Assembly (NCBI GenBank): GCA_047974805.1
Contig: JBKECS010000015.1
Location: 1 to 64,000 of the forward strand
Length of the DNA: 64,000 nt
Direction of reading: 5' to 3'
DNA from: JAJXUB01 sp047974805
GTDB lineage: Bacteria; Actinomycetota; Actinomycetes; Actinomycetales; Dermatophilaceae
Shown: positions 1 through 8,118 of the stretch, in pieces
Layout: each line of letters opens with the position of its first letter
Numbering within the stretch: the stretch's first letter is position 1
Program-made: the position numbers and the translations under genes
Notes under the pieces: model-generated
What the model saw: only the letters and a program-made list of their open reading frames with translations
The model's database searches: none
Told to the model about the DNA's origin: nothing

Positions 1-86
1 CCTCGGCGACGGGTCGCTTCTCCACGACAACGGCGGTGATAACCAGGCGTGCCTTCGACATGGCTGAGCATCAGCGCAGCGTCGCG

Positions 87-133
87 GATGGCTTGAGACA
101 TCTGTCCGGGATGTCCTGAGACAGGTGTCCGGG
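87..133. repeat. Two imperfect 24-bp direct repeats at an IS481-type element end
   Basis: Two copies of GATGKCYTGAGACAKSTGTCCGGG-like sequence lie head to tail at 87-110 and 110-133. GAGACA..TGTCC words of this kind are typical of the ends of IS481-family elements. They lie just downstream of the transposase stub that ends at 163, where such an element end is expected. No matching opposite end is visible, so the element is a remnant. Confidence 0.5.
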
Positions 134-162
134 ACCTACGGAAACGTGGGTTCGGCCCTCCG

Positions 163-453
163 TTATTTCAGCGGGGGGCCGGGTGGGCGTCCGGTGCCCT
201 GGTAGCGCTTGGGTGTGTCGAGGACGAGTTCGCGGAGTAGTTCGCCGGTGACGGCGTCGATGATGGTGATCTCGAGGTCCTGGGCCAGGACGATGACGCG
301 GGTTGGGGTGTGGGTTCGGCCGATGCCGATGGAGTACATCTGGCCGTTGTAGCGCCAGGTGATCTTGCCGGCCTTGTCGACTTTGTCGTAGCGGACGCGG
401 TCGTGGGCGTCGTCGCGATCGCCGGTGCTCGGAGTCGCTGTCGGTCGGGTGAT
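163..453 (-). pseudogene. C-terminal stub of an IS481-family transposase
   Basis: About 96 residues read as the conserved C-terminus of IS481-type DDE transposases: a DAHDRVRYDK segment, then YSIGIGRTHTPTRVIVLAQD, then DAVTGELLRELVLD and a RPPGPPLK tail. The catalytic DDE core is absent. The frame continues upstream without resemblance into sequence antisense to vapBC, so the element was cut, apparently at the junction with the toxin-antitoxin module. It is non-functional by itself. The family assignment rests on the characteristic tail and is fairly secure. Confidence 0.75.
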
Positions 454-517
454 GTGGACGGTCTGGGCGCCTGACAGGTTATGAGGGTGATATCCTTTGA
501 TATCGGAGGTGGTCGAG

Positions 518-739
518 ATGGCCGACGTTCTCGTTCGTGACGTGCCAGAGGGGGTCCTCGCGGGGGTCGACGCGCACGCTACACGACTGGGCCTGTCGCG
601 GGCGGAGTACATCCGACGGCGGCTCGCAGCGGACGCGGCGACTTCCGGTGAGCCTGTCTCCGCGGCCGACCTGCGATCACTGGCCGACCTGGCCGGCAAC
701 CTATCCGACCCCCAGGTGATGGGTGCGGCGTGGCAGTGA
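518..739 (+). CDS. vapB: VapB-type antitoxin (ribbon-helix-helix)
   Basis: 73-residue small protein starting MADVLVRDVPEGV, the usual beginning of ribbon-helix-helix VapB/FitA-like antitoxins, with the helix LSRAEYIRRRLAA about residues 27-39. The ATG at 518 is preferred over an in-frame ATG at 497 because GGAGGT lies at 505-510, correctly spaced. Its stop overlaps the toxin start by 10 nt, the translational coupling typical of these pairs. The C-terminus should wrap and block the VapC active site, and the RHH part should repress the operon. It is flanked by broken mobile genes, which fits horizontal acquisition. Confidence 0.8.
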   Translation: MADVLVRDVPEGVLAGVDAHATRLGLSRAEYIRRRLAADAATSGEPVSAADLRSLADLAGNLSDPQVMGAAWQ

Positions 740-1140
740 CCAAGTGGCTGGTCGACAAGTCGGCGCTGGTCCGCCTCGGTGAGAGCCCGGACGCGGTGGA
801 GTGGGCGGGGCGAATCGAGCGAGGACTGGTGCGCATCACGACCGTGACGCGGCTCGAGGTCGGCTACTCGGCCCGCAGCGGCCAGGACGCCCGGACGATG
901 TTCGCCCACTCTCCGTTATCGGCGATGCCGGTCGAGTACCTCACCCCGGCGATCGAAGACCGCGCTGTGGAGGTGCAACTGCTCCTCGCAGGACAGGGCC
1001 AGCACCGGGCGCCGTCCATCCCGGACGTGCTTATCGCCGCCGCGTCCGAGCTCGCTGGACTGACCGTGCTGCACCTGGACAAGGACTTCGAGCTCATCGC
1101 CGCCATCACCGGACAGCCCACCGAGCGCCTCACAGTGTGA
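730..1140 (+). CDS. vapC: VapC-type PIN-domain ribonuclease toxin
   Basis: 136-residue PIN-domain protein with the four expected acidic positions: D9 in LVDKSAL, E43 in TRLEVGYS, D99 in SIPDVLIAA and D117/D119 in HLDKDFE. These would chelate Mg2+/Mn2+ for RNA cleavage, as in known VapC toxins. It starts with GTG inside the end of vapB, so the two are co-translated. Length and all key residues are intact, so this is probably a working toxin. A truncated integrase lies antisense just 2 nt beyond its stop. The RNA target cannot be inferred. Confidence 0.85.
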   Translation: MAVTKWLVDKSALVRLGESPDAVEWAGRIERGLVRITTVTRLEVGYSARSGQDARTMFAHSPLSAMPVEYLTPAIEDRAVEVQLLLAGQGQHRAPSIPDVLIAAASELAGLTVLHLDKDFELIAAITGQPTERLTV

Positions 1141-1142
1141 CC

Positions 1143-1433
1143 GCTCGGCTGGGTCGGCATATCCGGGTCGAACGAGGAGCGCCAGAGACGGATGGCAGCG
1201 GGCGCAATATCTCGCAGCGACACGTCGCCGAAGGACGGCAGGAGAAATCGGTCGAACTGACGACAATAGAGCGACCGGGCCCGCGGTTTGACGTCGCGAT
1301 GCTCGAGCCTGTCCTCGGAATACGGGCCGAACAGCTCCGTCGCGAGACGCGAAGTGGCGCTTGGTCCGCGTCGACCGGCCCTGGCAGGCATAACTGGGGG
1401 GCCTCGGTGTCCTGTTCCGTCCAATACTGACAC
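1143..1433 (-). pseudogene. N-terminal stub of a tyrosine recombinase (phage-type integrase)
   Basis: About 97 residues that read like the SAM-like core-binding domain of actinobacterial site-specific integrases: FGPYSEDRLEHRDVKPRARS, then LYCRQFDRFLLPSFGDVSLR and DIAPAAIRLWRSSFDP. The catalytic C-terminal domain (R..H-x-x-R..Y) is missing. Recognisable similarity stops right at the end of vapC, so the junction with the toxin-antitoxin module is abrupt. The true start is uncertain. It is a decayed remnant of an integrated element. Confidence 0.65.
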
Positions 1434-1502
1434 GCCGGACGGTCTACGTATTCCTAGGTCTGGCGGCTATTCGCAGATGACAGAATGAATGCACCGACCG
1501 CG

Positions 1503-1533
1503 CGTGCGGGATTCGAATCCTGTCACCCCGACA
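1503..1533 (+). other. tRNA 3'-end-like scrap, possible attachment-site remnant
   Basis: A GGATTCGAATCC core followed by an acceptor-like TGTCACCCCGACA resembles the T-arm and 3' acceptor strand of a tRNA. No D-arm or anticodon arm can be folded upstream and the T-stem pairs imperfectly, so it is not a tRNA gene. Next to an integrase stub, a tRNA 3' fragment is the usual relic of att-site recombination. The remaining sequence of 1434-1737 shows no gene I can support. Confidence 0.25.
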
Positions 1534-1737
1534 GTGTGATATCTCAGGACATCCGCGACAGGGGCGTTACGATTTTGACGAGCCACTGCCACTTTTCGGG
1601 GGTATTCCTGGTAGTCCTCTGGTGGGCCCTCATGTGGAGGACGTGGCGGGAGTGGTCATCGAGCCGGGTGATGGTCTCGGCGGCCCGGCCTGACTGGGCT
1701 GGTGGCTAGGCGGTAGGGGTGAAGTCGGACAGCACCA

Positions 1738-2080
1738 GAAATCGCCATCACACGCTCCGGCCACGATCCCGTCGTCATTGTCTCCATCCAGGACTACCAG
1801 CCCTCGAGGAGACCGCCCACCTGATGCGCTCACCCGCCAACGCCCGGCGGGACTACCTCTGGTGGCAAGCCCAGGACCGAAGGGTCCTCAAGCGGGTCAA
1901 CACCCTTCTGGCCGACATCGCGCGTAACGGCAACGACGCCATCGGCAAACCCGAAGTACTCAAACACGACTTCGCCGACTACTGGTCACGCCGGATCACC
2001 GACGAGCACCGCCTCGTCTACAAGGTTGTCGAGGAAGAAGTCCGCATCGCGGCCTGCCGCCGAGACGGTCCGAACCGTTG
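1738..2080 (+). pseudogene. Collapsed YefM-YoeB toxin-antitoxin locus (frameshift plus fusion)
   Basis: The left part reads EIAITRSGHDPVVIVSIQDY, the middle of a YefM/Phd antitoxin. One base is missing near 1800, after which the next frame continues as LEETAHLMRSPANAR, the YefM C-terminal helix. This runs directly into RRDYLWWQAQDRRVLKRVNT and KPEVLKHDFADYWSRR, then ITDEHRLVYKV, which is YoeB. The YefM stop and YoeB start are thus deleted and the two proteins fused. The YoeB C-terminal His-Tyr catalytic pair (normally CRYHY) is replaced by CRRDGPNR. The general-base Glu and the Arg before LVY remain. Neither protein is likely to work. Confidence 0.7.
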
Positions 2081-2317
2081 TCAGGTCCGCCGCAGAATGT
2101 CGAGGACCTCAGTCATCTGGTCCTTGAGAGTGCCGACATCCGACGTGAGAGTGCCGACATCCGTACGCACCGCGTCTAGGTCAGCCGCCATCTCATCGAA
2201 CCGATTGTCATGGCGTCCTTGCTTCAACTCGATTCGGGCCAGGATCTCGTAGATCGCGGACACGTCGTTATCGAGCTGACGCACCTTGCGCTCAATCTGG
2301 GGCGGCGGTGTGGTCAT
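2081..2317 (-). CDS. Small predicted coiled-coil protein of unknown function
   Basis: 78 residues starting MTTPPPQIERKVRQLDNDVS and continuing with heptad-like repeats, including a duplicated VGTLTSDVGTLKDQM. The whole protein is predicted to be one long coiled coil with no membrane segment. Such short coiled-coil hypotheticals occur widely in actinobacteria, often near toxin-antitoxin or mobile remnants, but I do not recognise a function. The ATG at 2317 is chosen because the sequence upstream looks non-coding. It converges with the decayed yefM-yoeB locus and its stop abuts that relic. Confidence 0.5.
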   Translation of the reverse strand: MTTPPPQIERKVRQLDNDVSAIYEILARIELKQGRHDNRFDEMAADLDAVRTDVGTLTSDVGTLKDQMTEVLDILRRT

Positions 2318-2483
2318 ACGTCGACCATAGGTCACCCCGCGGACATCGTGAAGGGGAACCAGGCAGCTGTGGACAAGTCCACCGGTGAGGGCCGGACGCA
2401 CGGGCTTCGCATACGGTGGGGGTCGGCGGCGCGCCCATCGGTGCCGGACGCTAGCATCGCACTAGCCGAAAGGGGGTGACGAC

Positions 2484-3842
2484 ATGCCAGGAAAATCTGT
2501 GCTCCACGAGCACCTGAACAGCGTGTACGACGAGGTTCTGCATCGGAACCCAGGGGAGATCGAGTTCCATCAGGCGGTCTTTGAGGTGCTCGACAGCCTG
2601 GGCCCAGTGGTGGCCAAGCATCCTCACTACACCGATTCCGCGGTTATCCGCCGGCTGTGTGAGCCCGAACGCCAGATCATCTTCCGGGTCCCTTGGGTGG
2701 ACGATGCCGGCCAGGTGCAGGTCAATCGAGGATTCCGCGTCGAATACAACTCTGCGCTCGGCCCGTTCAAGGGCGGGTTGCGGTTCCACCCCAGCGTCTA
2801 TCTGGGCATTATCAAGTTCTTGGGGTTCGAGCAGATCTTCAAGAATTCCCTCACCGGCCTCCCGATCGGGGGCGGTAAAGGTGGGTCGGATTTTGATCCC
2901 AAGGGTCGGTCCGAGGATGAGGTCATGCGCTTCTGCCAAGCGTTCATGACCGAGCTCTACCGCCACATTGGGGCATACACGGACGTCCCTGCGGGAGACA
3001 CCGGAGTCGGCGCCCGGGAGATCGGCTACCTCTTCGGCCAGTACAAGCGCATCACCAACACCTACGAGTCCGGTGTGCTGACCGGGAAGGGCATCACGTG
3101 GGGCGGGTCGCAGGTGCGCACCGAGGCCACCGGCTACGGCCTGGTCTTCTTCGTTGAGGAGATCCTCAAGGCGCGGCGGGACTCCTTCGACGGGAAGCGG
3201 GTCGTGGTCTCAGGAGCCGGCAATGTGGCCATCTATGCCATCGAGAAGGTTCAACACCTCGGCGGCATCGTCATCGCCTGTTCCGACTCCAGCGGCTACG
3301 TTGTGGACGAGGACGGGATCGACCTTGCGCTGCTCAAAGAGCTCAAGGAGGTCCAGCGCGCCCGGATCGTCGACTACGCCCAGGCCCGCTCGGACACCGC
3401 CCGCTTCATCGCCGATGGGTCCATCTGGGACGTGCCATGCGACATCGCGCTGCCATGCGCAACGCAGAACGAACTGGACGGTGGCAACGCGACAACCCTC
3501 ATCAAGAACGGCTGCACCATCGTCGCTGAGGGCGCAAATATGCCCTGCACCCCCGAAGCAGCGCACCTCTTCACCGCCAGTGAGGTGACCTTCGCGCCGG
3601 GCAAGGCCGCCAATGCCGGTGGAGTCGCCACCAGCGCACTGGAAATGCAGCAGAACGCCTCGCGTGACCGGTGGTCGTTCGACTACACCCAGGGCCGGCT
3701 GGCCGAGACCATGCGCAGTATCCACGACCGTTGTCTCTCCACCGCGGACGAGTACGGCATGCCAGGTAACTACGTGACGGGAGCCAACATCGCCGGATTT
3801 ACCCAAGTGGCCGATGCCATGCTCGCGCTCGGGGTCATCTGA
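2484..3842 (+). CDS. gdhA: NADP-type glutamate dehydrogenase
   Basis: 452 residues, the normal length of hexameric bacterial glutamate dehydrogenases that reductively aminate 2-oxoglutarate. Visible landmarks are GPFKGGLRFHP (residues 93-103), the active-site lysine in GGGKGGSDFDPKG (about 129-141), PAGDTGVGAREIGY, and the Rossmann fingerprint VVVSGAGNVAIYA about residue 240. The C-terminal ANAGGVATSALEMQQN block is also present. AAAGGGGGTGAC upstream gives a good ribosome site for the ATG at 2484. It appears monocistronic, with a hairpin terminator 25 nt after the stop. Cofactor preference for NADP is by family and not read from a residue. Confidence 0.95.
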   Translation: MPGKSVLHEHLNSVYDEVLHRNPGEIEFHQAVFEVLDSLGPVVAKHPHYTDSAVIRRLCEPERQIIFRVPWVDDAGQVQVNRGFRVEYNSALGPFKGGLRFHPSVYLGIIKFLGFEQIFKNSLTGLPIGGGKGGSDFDPKGRSEDEVMRFCQAFMTELYRHIGAYTDVPAGDTGVGAREIGYLFGQYKRITNTYESGVLTGKGITWGGSQVRTEATGYGLVFFVEEILKARRDSFDGKRVVVSGAGNVAIYAIEKVQHLGGIVIACSDSSGYVVDEDGIDLALLKELKEVQRARIVDYAQARSDTARFIADGSIWDVPCDIALPCATQNELDGGNATTLIKNGCTIVAEGANMPCTPEAAHLFTASEVTFAPGKAANAGGVATSALEMQQNASRDRWSFDYTQGRLAETMRSIHDRCLSTADEYGMPGNYVTGANIAGFTQVADAMLALGVI

Positions 3843-3866
3843 CCCGTATGCCGCCTCGGCCACTTA

Positions 3867-3889
3867 GGCGCCCCGCCGGTTCGGGCGCC
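3867..3889. terminator. Hairpin between convergent genes
   Basis: GGCGCCC at 3867-3873 pairs with GGGCGCC at 3883-3889 around a 9-nt loop. It lies between the stops of gdhA and the convergent F420 enzyme and could serve both. There is no U-tract, as is common in high-GC actinobacteria. Confidence 0.5.
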
Positions 3890-3909
3890 CGCTCGGTCAG
3901 CGCCCAAAG

Positions 3910-4899
3910 TCAACGCCGGATCTTGGGCAGCACGTGCTCACCGTAGGCGTCGAGGAACTCCTTCTGGTTAACGCCGACATGGTGCACGTACACATCGGTG
4001 AACCCCAGGTCGATCAACCGTTGGATGGCCGCCAGGTGTAGCTGCGGATCCGCCGACATGAGCATACGGTCGCGTAGGTCCGCCACAGTTACCCCACGGG
4101 CCGCCTGAGCGATGAGGAACGGTGAACGCAGGTCGGCGGTGGGGAAACGCAACCCGGCATTGGGCCACTGCGCCAATGCCTGTTCTTCGGCATCGGCGTC
4201 GGTGCGTCCCCACGACACCCGCAGCTGGACGACCCTGCGCATCGAGGTGATATCTCGTCCGGAGTCCCGAGCTCCCTGTTCGAGCCGGTGAAGCAACCCC
4301 GCCAGGCGGCGCGGATCCGGTTCTACCGTGACGATGCCGTCGGCCGAGCGCCCGGCTCGCCGTGCCGTGGCGGGGCCGGAGGTGGCGATGAGCACCGGGG
4401 GCGGAACCGGCGGCGCAGTCCACAACCGAGACGACTCCAAGGTGAAGTATTTCCCGGCCAAGCGGACGTCCCGATCCCGGCTGCCGAGCAGTCGAGTAAT
4501 CAGGTCCACGGCCTCGAACATCCGCGCAATCCGTTCGGCAGGCTCCGGCCAATACTGTCCGACGATGTGCTCGCTCAACGCCTCACCGGACCCGATGCCC
4601 ACCCAGCACCGGCCCGGATACATTTCCGCGACTGTCGCCGCGGCATGTGCGACGACGGCGGGGTGAACCCGATAACCGGGCGTCGTGACGGCGCCGAGTT
4701 GCCCCATAGTGCGGGCCCCCATGGCGCCTAGGACCGGCCAGAGGAATCCGGCCTGACCCTGCTGCGGCACCCACGGCTGGAAATGATCGCCGACCATAAC
4801 GGCCTCGAACCCTGCCGTCTCGGCACGCATCGCCAGCTCGACGGCGTGGCTCGGCGCGGCCTGCTCGAGTCGGGCCGCATACCCGATGGTCGTCGACAC
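3910..4899 (-). CDS. FGD-like F420-dependent LLM oxidoreductase
   Basis: 329-residue TIM-barrel protein of the luciferase-like superfamily, in the branch containing F420-dependent glucose-6-phosphate dehydrogenase. It keeps the F420-site signature DHFQPW (D38, H39, W43) and GIGSGEALSE with the Glu at 106. The phosphate-binding part of the sugar pocket is not conserved with true Fgd, so it is probably an F420-linked hydride-transfer enzyme with another substrate (TIGR03557-like). It is divergent from the F420-0-type ABC importer, with 271 bp between the starts, an arrangement suggesting shared F420 use. The substrate is unknown. Confidence 0.8.
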   Translation of the reverse strand: MSTTIGYAARLEQAAPSHAVELAMRAETAGFEAVMVGDHFQPWVPQQGQAGFLWPVLGAMGARTMGQLGAVTTPGYRVHPAVVAHAAATVAEMYPGRCWVGIGSGEALSEHIVGQYWPEPAERIARMFEAVDLITRLLGSRDRDVRLAGKYFTLESSRLWTAPPVPPPVLIATSGPATARRAGRSADGIVTVEPDPRRLAGLLHRLEQGARDSGRDITSMRRVVQLRVSWGRTDADAEEQALAQWPNAGLRFPTADLRSPFLIAQAARGVTVADLRDRMLMSADPQLHLAAIQRLIDLGFTDVYVHHVGVNQKEFLDAYGEHVLPKIRR

Positions 4900-5068
4900 G
4901 GCACGCTCCTACAGGCTCGGGCTCTTCGGTCAGGCCACCCTAGCGATCATTCGACCGGGGCAGGAGTTGCGGGTCCGTCGGGCCAACGTCGCCGGCACGC
5001 AGCGACAACGTTAGGGGCTGACGTCAACGGCCTAGCCCGGTATGCTCGAACCCGTACGACGCGGGTCG

Positions 5069-5087
5069 GTGGCCGGGGAATGGCCAC
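5069..5087 (+). promoter_or_regulatory. Leader hairpin upstream of the ABC importer
   Basis: GTGGCC and GGCCAC form a perfect 6-bp stem with a 7-nt loop, inside the 271-bp region between the divergent F420 enzyme and the importer operon. The surrounding sequence is G-rich and foldable. A riboswitch or attenuator is possible, but I cannot match it to a known class. Nothing else is recognisable between 4900 and 5170. Confidence 0.25.
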
Positions 5088-5170
5088 TGCGGGTGGCCTG
5101 GGCATGGGCTGCAGACACTGCGACGCCGCTGTGTCTTGCCCACCCCCACAATTCTTCGAGGATGTCGGCC

Positions 5171-6190
5171 ATGCCCACGACCGTCCAGCCCACCGTCCAC
5201 GCCACCCCTGCTCACCGAGGACGTCACCTTCGCTGGCCGGTCGCGGTCCTTGCCACGCTCCTGCTGGCCGGCTGCGCGTCCGCCTCCGCCTCCAACTCTC
5301 AGACCGGCACACCGACAGCGGCAGAAACTACCTACCCCGTGACCGTTGACAACTGCGGCAGGACGGTGACCGTGACCAAGCAACCCCAACGAATCGTCAC
5401 GGTGAAGTCCTCCACCCTGGATCTGCTCGTCGCCCTGGGGCTGTCCGACAAGGTGGTCGGGGCGACGTTCCCGGATGCCCCAGTCCAAGACGGTATCCCC
5501 GTGCTCAGCGACAAGGTGCCCAGCCAAGAGGCGACGCTCAAGGTCAACCCAGACCTGATCTTCGCCGGTTGGGAGTCCAATGTCAGCGCCGACGGCGTCG
5601 GCACCCGGGATTCTCTGGCCGCCCTGGGCGTCACCACGTATGTGGCGCCCGCGGCGTGCAAGGAACCGAGCTACAAGCCCAACCCGATGACCTTCGACAC
5701 CCTCTTTGCGCAGATCGCGGAGGCTGGACGGGTGTTCGGCGCGCAGAACGCCGCGACGGAGCTCATCTCTCAACAACGCAGCCAGCTGGCCAAGATCACC
5801 CCCGACGGGGCCCAGCGAACGGCGCTCTGGTACAGCTCCGGTTCGGACGTGCCGTATGTCGGCGCAGGGATCGGAGTCCCACAGATGATCATGGATGCCG
5901 CCGGACTGACCAACATCGCCGCAGACGTCAAGGACTCGTGGAGTCCACTGAGCTGGGAAGCGGTCGCCGACGCCGACCCCGACGTCATCATCCTGGTTGA
6001 CGCCGGCTGGAACACCGCCAAGCACAAGATCGACCTGCTGCGGGCCAACCCGGCTACCGCAGCGTTGAGCGCGGTGCGCTCTGGCCGGTTCATCACGGTC
6101 GATTTCCCGGCGACCGAGGCCGGAGTCCGCAACGTGGAAGCCGTCGACTCCATCGTGGCCCAGCTCGCCGGCCTGGACGGGAAGCAATGA
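5171..6190 (+). CDS. ABC importer lipoprotein, proposed F420-0 (or cobalamin/siderophore) binder
   Basis: 339-residue class III binding protein (BtuF/FecB fold). It has an N-terminal signal peptide, a lipobox LLAGC with the lipidated Cys at about 35, then VDNCGRTVTV, PQRIVTVKSSTLDLLVALG and VNPDLIFAGWE. The ATG at 5171 is chosen because GAGG at 5158-5161 is well spaced for it; the ATG at 5162 is too close. The following genes are a FecCD permease and an ATPase, each overlapping by 4 nt. This three-gene actinobacterial cassette next to F420 enzymes matches the family proposed (TIGR03868/03869/03873) to import F420-0. Cobalamin or a siderophore remains possible. Confidence 0.7.
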   Translation: MPTTVQPTVHATPAHRGRHLRWPVAVLATLLLAGCASASASNSQTGTPTAAETTYPVTVDNCGRTVTVTKQPQRIVTVKSSTLDLLVALGLSDKVVGATFPDAPVQDGIPVLSDKVPSQEATLKVNPDLIFAGWESNVSADGVGTRDSLAALGVTTYVAPAACKEPSYKPNPMTFDTLFAQIAEAGRVFGAQNAATELISQQRSQLAKITPDGAQRTALWYSSGSDVPYVGAGIGVPQMIMDAAGLTNIAADVKDSWSPLSWEAVADADPDVIILVDAGWNTAKHKIDLLRANPATAALSAVRSGRFITVDFPATEAGVRNVEAVDSIVAQLAGLDGKQ

Positions 6191-7242
6191 GCCTGGCCCA
6201 TCCATCCTCCTCCGCAGCGACACTGCGGCCACGCGGGCGCGCTATCGCGCCGCTTGCCACCGGGATCGTGCTGGCCGTCGTGCTCCTTGGGTCCGTGGCC
6301 CTCACCGTCACCATCGGCATCGCCGACCTCTCCCCCGCTCAGGTGTGGGGCACCGTCGCCGCGCATGTGCGCGGAACGGACTTGCCGCTGCCGCCGATCC
6401 ACGACGCGGTGGTGTGGCAATTGCGCATCCCCCGGGCGTTGACAGCTGTGACCGTCGGGGCAGGTCTGGCCCTCTGCGGCGCCGTGCTTCAAGCGCTCTT
6501 GCGCAACCCCTTGGCCGATCCATATCTGCTCGGGGTGTCCTCCGGCGCCTCGCTGGGCGCCGTGGCCGTGCTCGTTCTCGGAGTGGCACTCGCCCTGCCA
6601 CTGGCAGCGTTCGCCGGCGGGGCGGCCGCCTTGGCGGTCACCTTGGCGATCGGTTCGGCCACCGGGCGGCTCGACCCATCCCGCACGGTGTTGGCCGGGG
6701 TCGCGGTGGCCTCCGGCTGCAGCGCATTGACCAGCCTGGTCATCTTCTGGAGTTCAACCGGAGACAGCTACCGAGAGATTCTCACCTGGCTCCTCGGATC
6801 GTTGGCCGGCAGCAGCTGGCCAGACGCGTACCTGGCCCTCATCGTGCTCACCGTGGTCGGTATCCCGCTGGCGTTCAGCGGTGCCGCCTTGGACGCCTTC
6901 ACCTTCGGAGAGACCGCGGCCGCCAGCCTTGGGGTCCCGGTCCAACGCACCCGGTGGCTCCTTCTGGGCGCCACAGCCCTGCTGACCAGCGTCCTGGTGT
7001 CGGTCAGCGGCGCGATCGGGTTTGTCGGCCTCGTCCTGCCACACGCGATCCGGTTGCTGGTCGGTGCCAGCAACCGGGCAATTCTGCCCCTGTCGGCCCT
7101 CCTCGGGGCAAGCGTGCTGTTGTGGGCCGACACCGCCGCCCGGACCATAGCCGACCCTCGCGAGCTCCCCGTGGGCGTGGTCACGGCGCTGGTGGGCACC
7201 CCGGCGTTCGCGCTGATTCTCTTACGCAGGAGCGCGCGATGA
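6187..7242 (+). CDS. FecCD/BtuC-type ABC permease, proposed F420-0 importer
   Basis: 351-residue, strongly hydrophobic permease with about ten membrane segments. It carries the family landmarks RIPRALTAVTVGAGLALCGA, LLRNPLADPYLLGVSSGASL, and the cytoplasmic coupling region SGAIGFVGLVLPHAIRLLVG. Length is normal for the family. Its ATG overlaps the stop of the binding-protein gene (ATGA), so the subunits are co-translated. It would form the homodimeric membrane channel of the importer. The same substrate caveat applies: the fold says metal-chelate or cofactor importer, and the F420 context is what points to F420-0. Confidence 0.8.
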   Translation: MSLAHPSSSAATLRPRGRAIAPLATGIVLAVVLLGSVALTVTIGIADLSPAQVWGTVAAHVRGTDLPLPPIHDAVVWQLRIPRALTAVTVGAGLALCGAVLQALLRNPLADPYLLGVSSGASLGAVAVLVLGVALALPLAAFAGGAAALAVTLAIGSATGRLDPSRTVLAGVAVASGCSALTSLVIFWSSTGDSYREILTWLLGSLAGSSWPDAYLALIVLTVVGIPLAFSGAALDAFTFGETAAASLGVPVQRTRWLLLGATALLTSVLVSVSGAIGFVGLVLPHAIRLLVGASNRAILPLSALLGASVLLWADTAARTIADPRELPVGVVTALVGTPAFALILLRRSAR

Positions 7243-8090
7243 GCGGCACCGTGGCGACAACGGTGCCGGCGATGCCGCAGGCGGAGCCCAATGCATGCGA
7301 ATCAGGTCTGATCGTGCAGTCCCTTGCCGTCGAGATCGGTTCCATCCCGCTGATTAACGACGCCACCATGCTGGCTCCAGCGGGGGCGCTGACGGCGTTG
7401 GTCGGCCCGAACGGCGCCGGAAAGTCAACCCTGCTGCGTGCCCTGGTCGGCGCCCTACCGGTCGCCAACGGACAGGCCTGGTTCCGCGATGAAGACCTGT
7501 TGCGTATGCCGGCGCACCATCGTGCCCGCCGGGTCGCGATGGTCGAGCAGCAGCCGACCACCGGTCTCGATCTGCTCGTCTCAGACGTGGTTTCCCTGGG
7601 CCGCATCCCCTATCGGGGCCGCTTCGGTCTGCCCCATCGGTCCGACGCCGAAGTGATCGAGGATGCCATGGAGGTCACCGGCACCACCGCTTGGCGGGAC
7701 CGCTCGTTCGGGACGCTCTCCGGCGGAGAGCGTCAACGGGTGCACCTGGCCGCCGCGTTGGCCCAACAACCGAAGCTCATCCTCATTGACGAACCGACCA
7801 ACCACCTGGACATCCGGGCCCAGTTGGAGACCCTCGACCTGCTCGGCGACCTGGCCGGCACAGGTCTGACCGTTCTGGCCGCACTGCACGATCTCAATCA
7901 CGCCGTCGCGCACGCCGGCCATGTCGTCGCGCTGGGAGATGGCCGGGTGCTCGCCGAGGGCCTCCCCGATAAGGTGCTCACCCGAGAACTCATCGCGGAG
8001 CTCTACGGCGTGCGAGCCGAGCTCGCCACAGTACCCAGCACTGGGCATACGGTGTTCGCATTCCACGGCGCCGAGGCAGGGCCGAGCTAA
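7239..8090 (+). CDS. ABC importer ATPase, proposed F420-0 importer
   Basis: 283 residues with a complete nucleotide-binding domain: Walker A GPNGAGKST (56-64), signature LSGGERQR (160-167), Walker B LILIDEPTNHLD (180-191), and the switch His in ALHDLNHA. The ATG at 7239 overlaps the permease stop. A much longer in-frame extension upstream is just the permease read in another frame. The protein belongs to the BtuD/FecE group and completes the importer. The operon ends here, convergent with the S9 peptidase gene 28 nt away. Confidence 0.85.
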   Translation: MSGTVATTVPAMPQAEPNACESGLIVQSLAVEIGSIPLINDATMLAPAGALTALVGPNGAGKSTLLRALVGALPVANGQAWFRDEDLLRMPAHHRARRVAMVEQQPTTGLDLLVSDVVSLGRIPYRGRFGLPHRSDAEVIEDAMEVTGTTAWRDRSFGTLSGGERQRVHLAAALAQQPKLILIDEPTNHLDIRAQLETLDLLGDLAGTGLTVLAALHDLNHAVAHAGHVVALGDGRVLAEGLPDKVLTRELIAELYGVRAELATVPSTGHTVFAFHGAEAGPS

Positions 8091-8118
8091 GTCCCTCCCG
8101 GGCGTGCGATCGGCTGGT

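Noticed and set aside
1503..1533. Intact tRNA gene
   Set aside because: No D-arm, anticodon arm or paired acceptor stem can be formed upstream.
5060..5150. Cobalamin riboswitch upstream of the ABC cassette
   Set aside because: GGTG and GCCACTG words are present, but the expected order of the B12 core and the B12 box could not be traced.
6345..8090. Very long start for the importer ATPase gene (581 codons)
   Set aside because: The first half is the permease gene in another frame. The ATPase similarity begins at the ATGA overlap at 7239.
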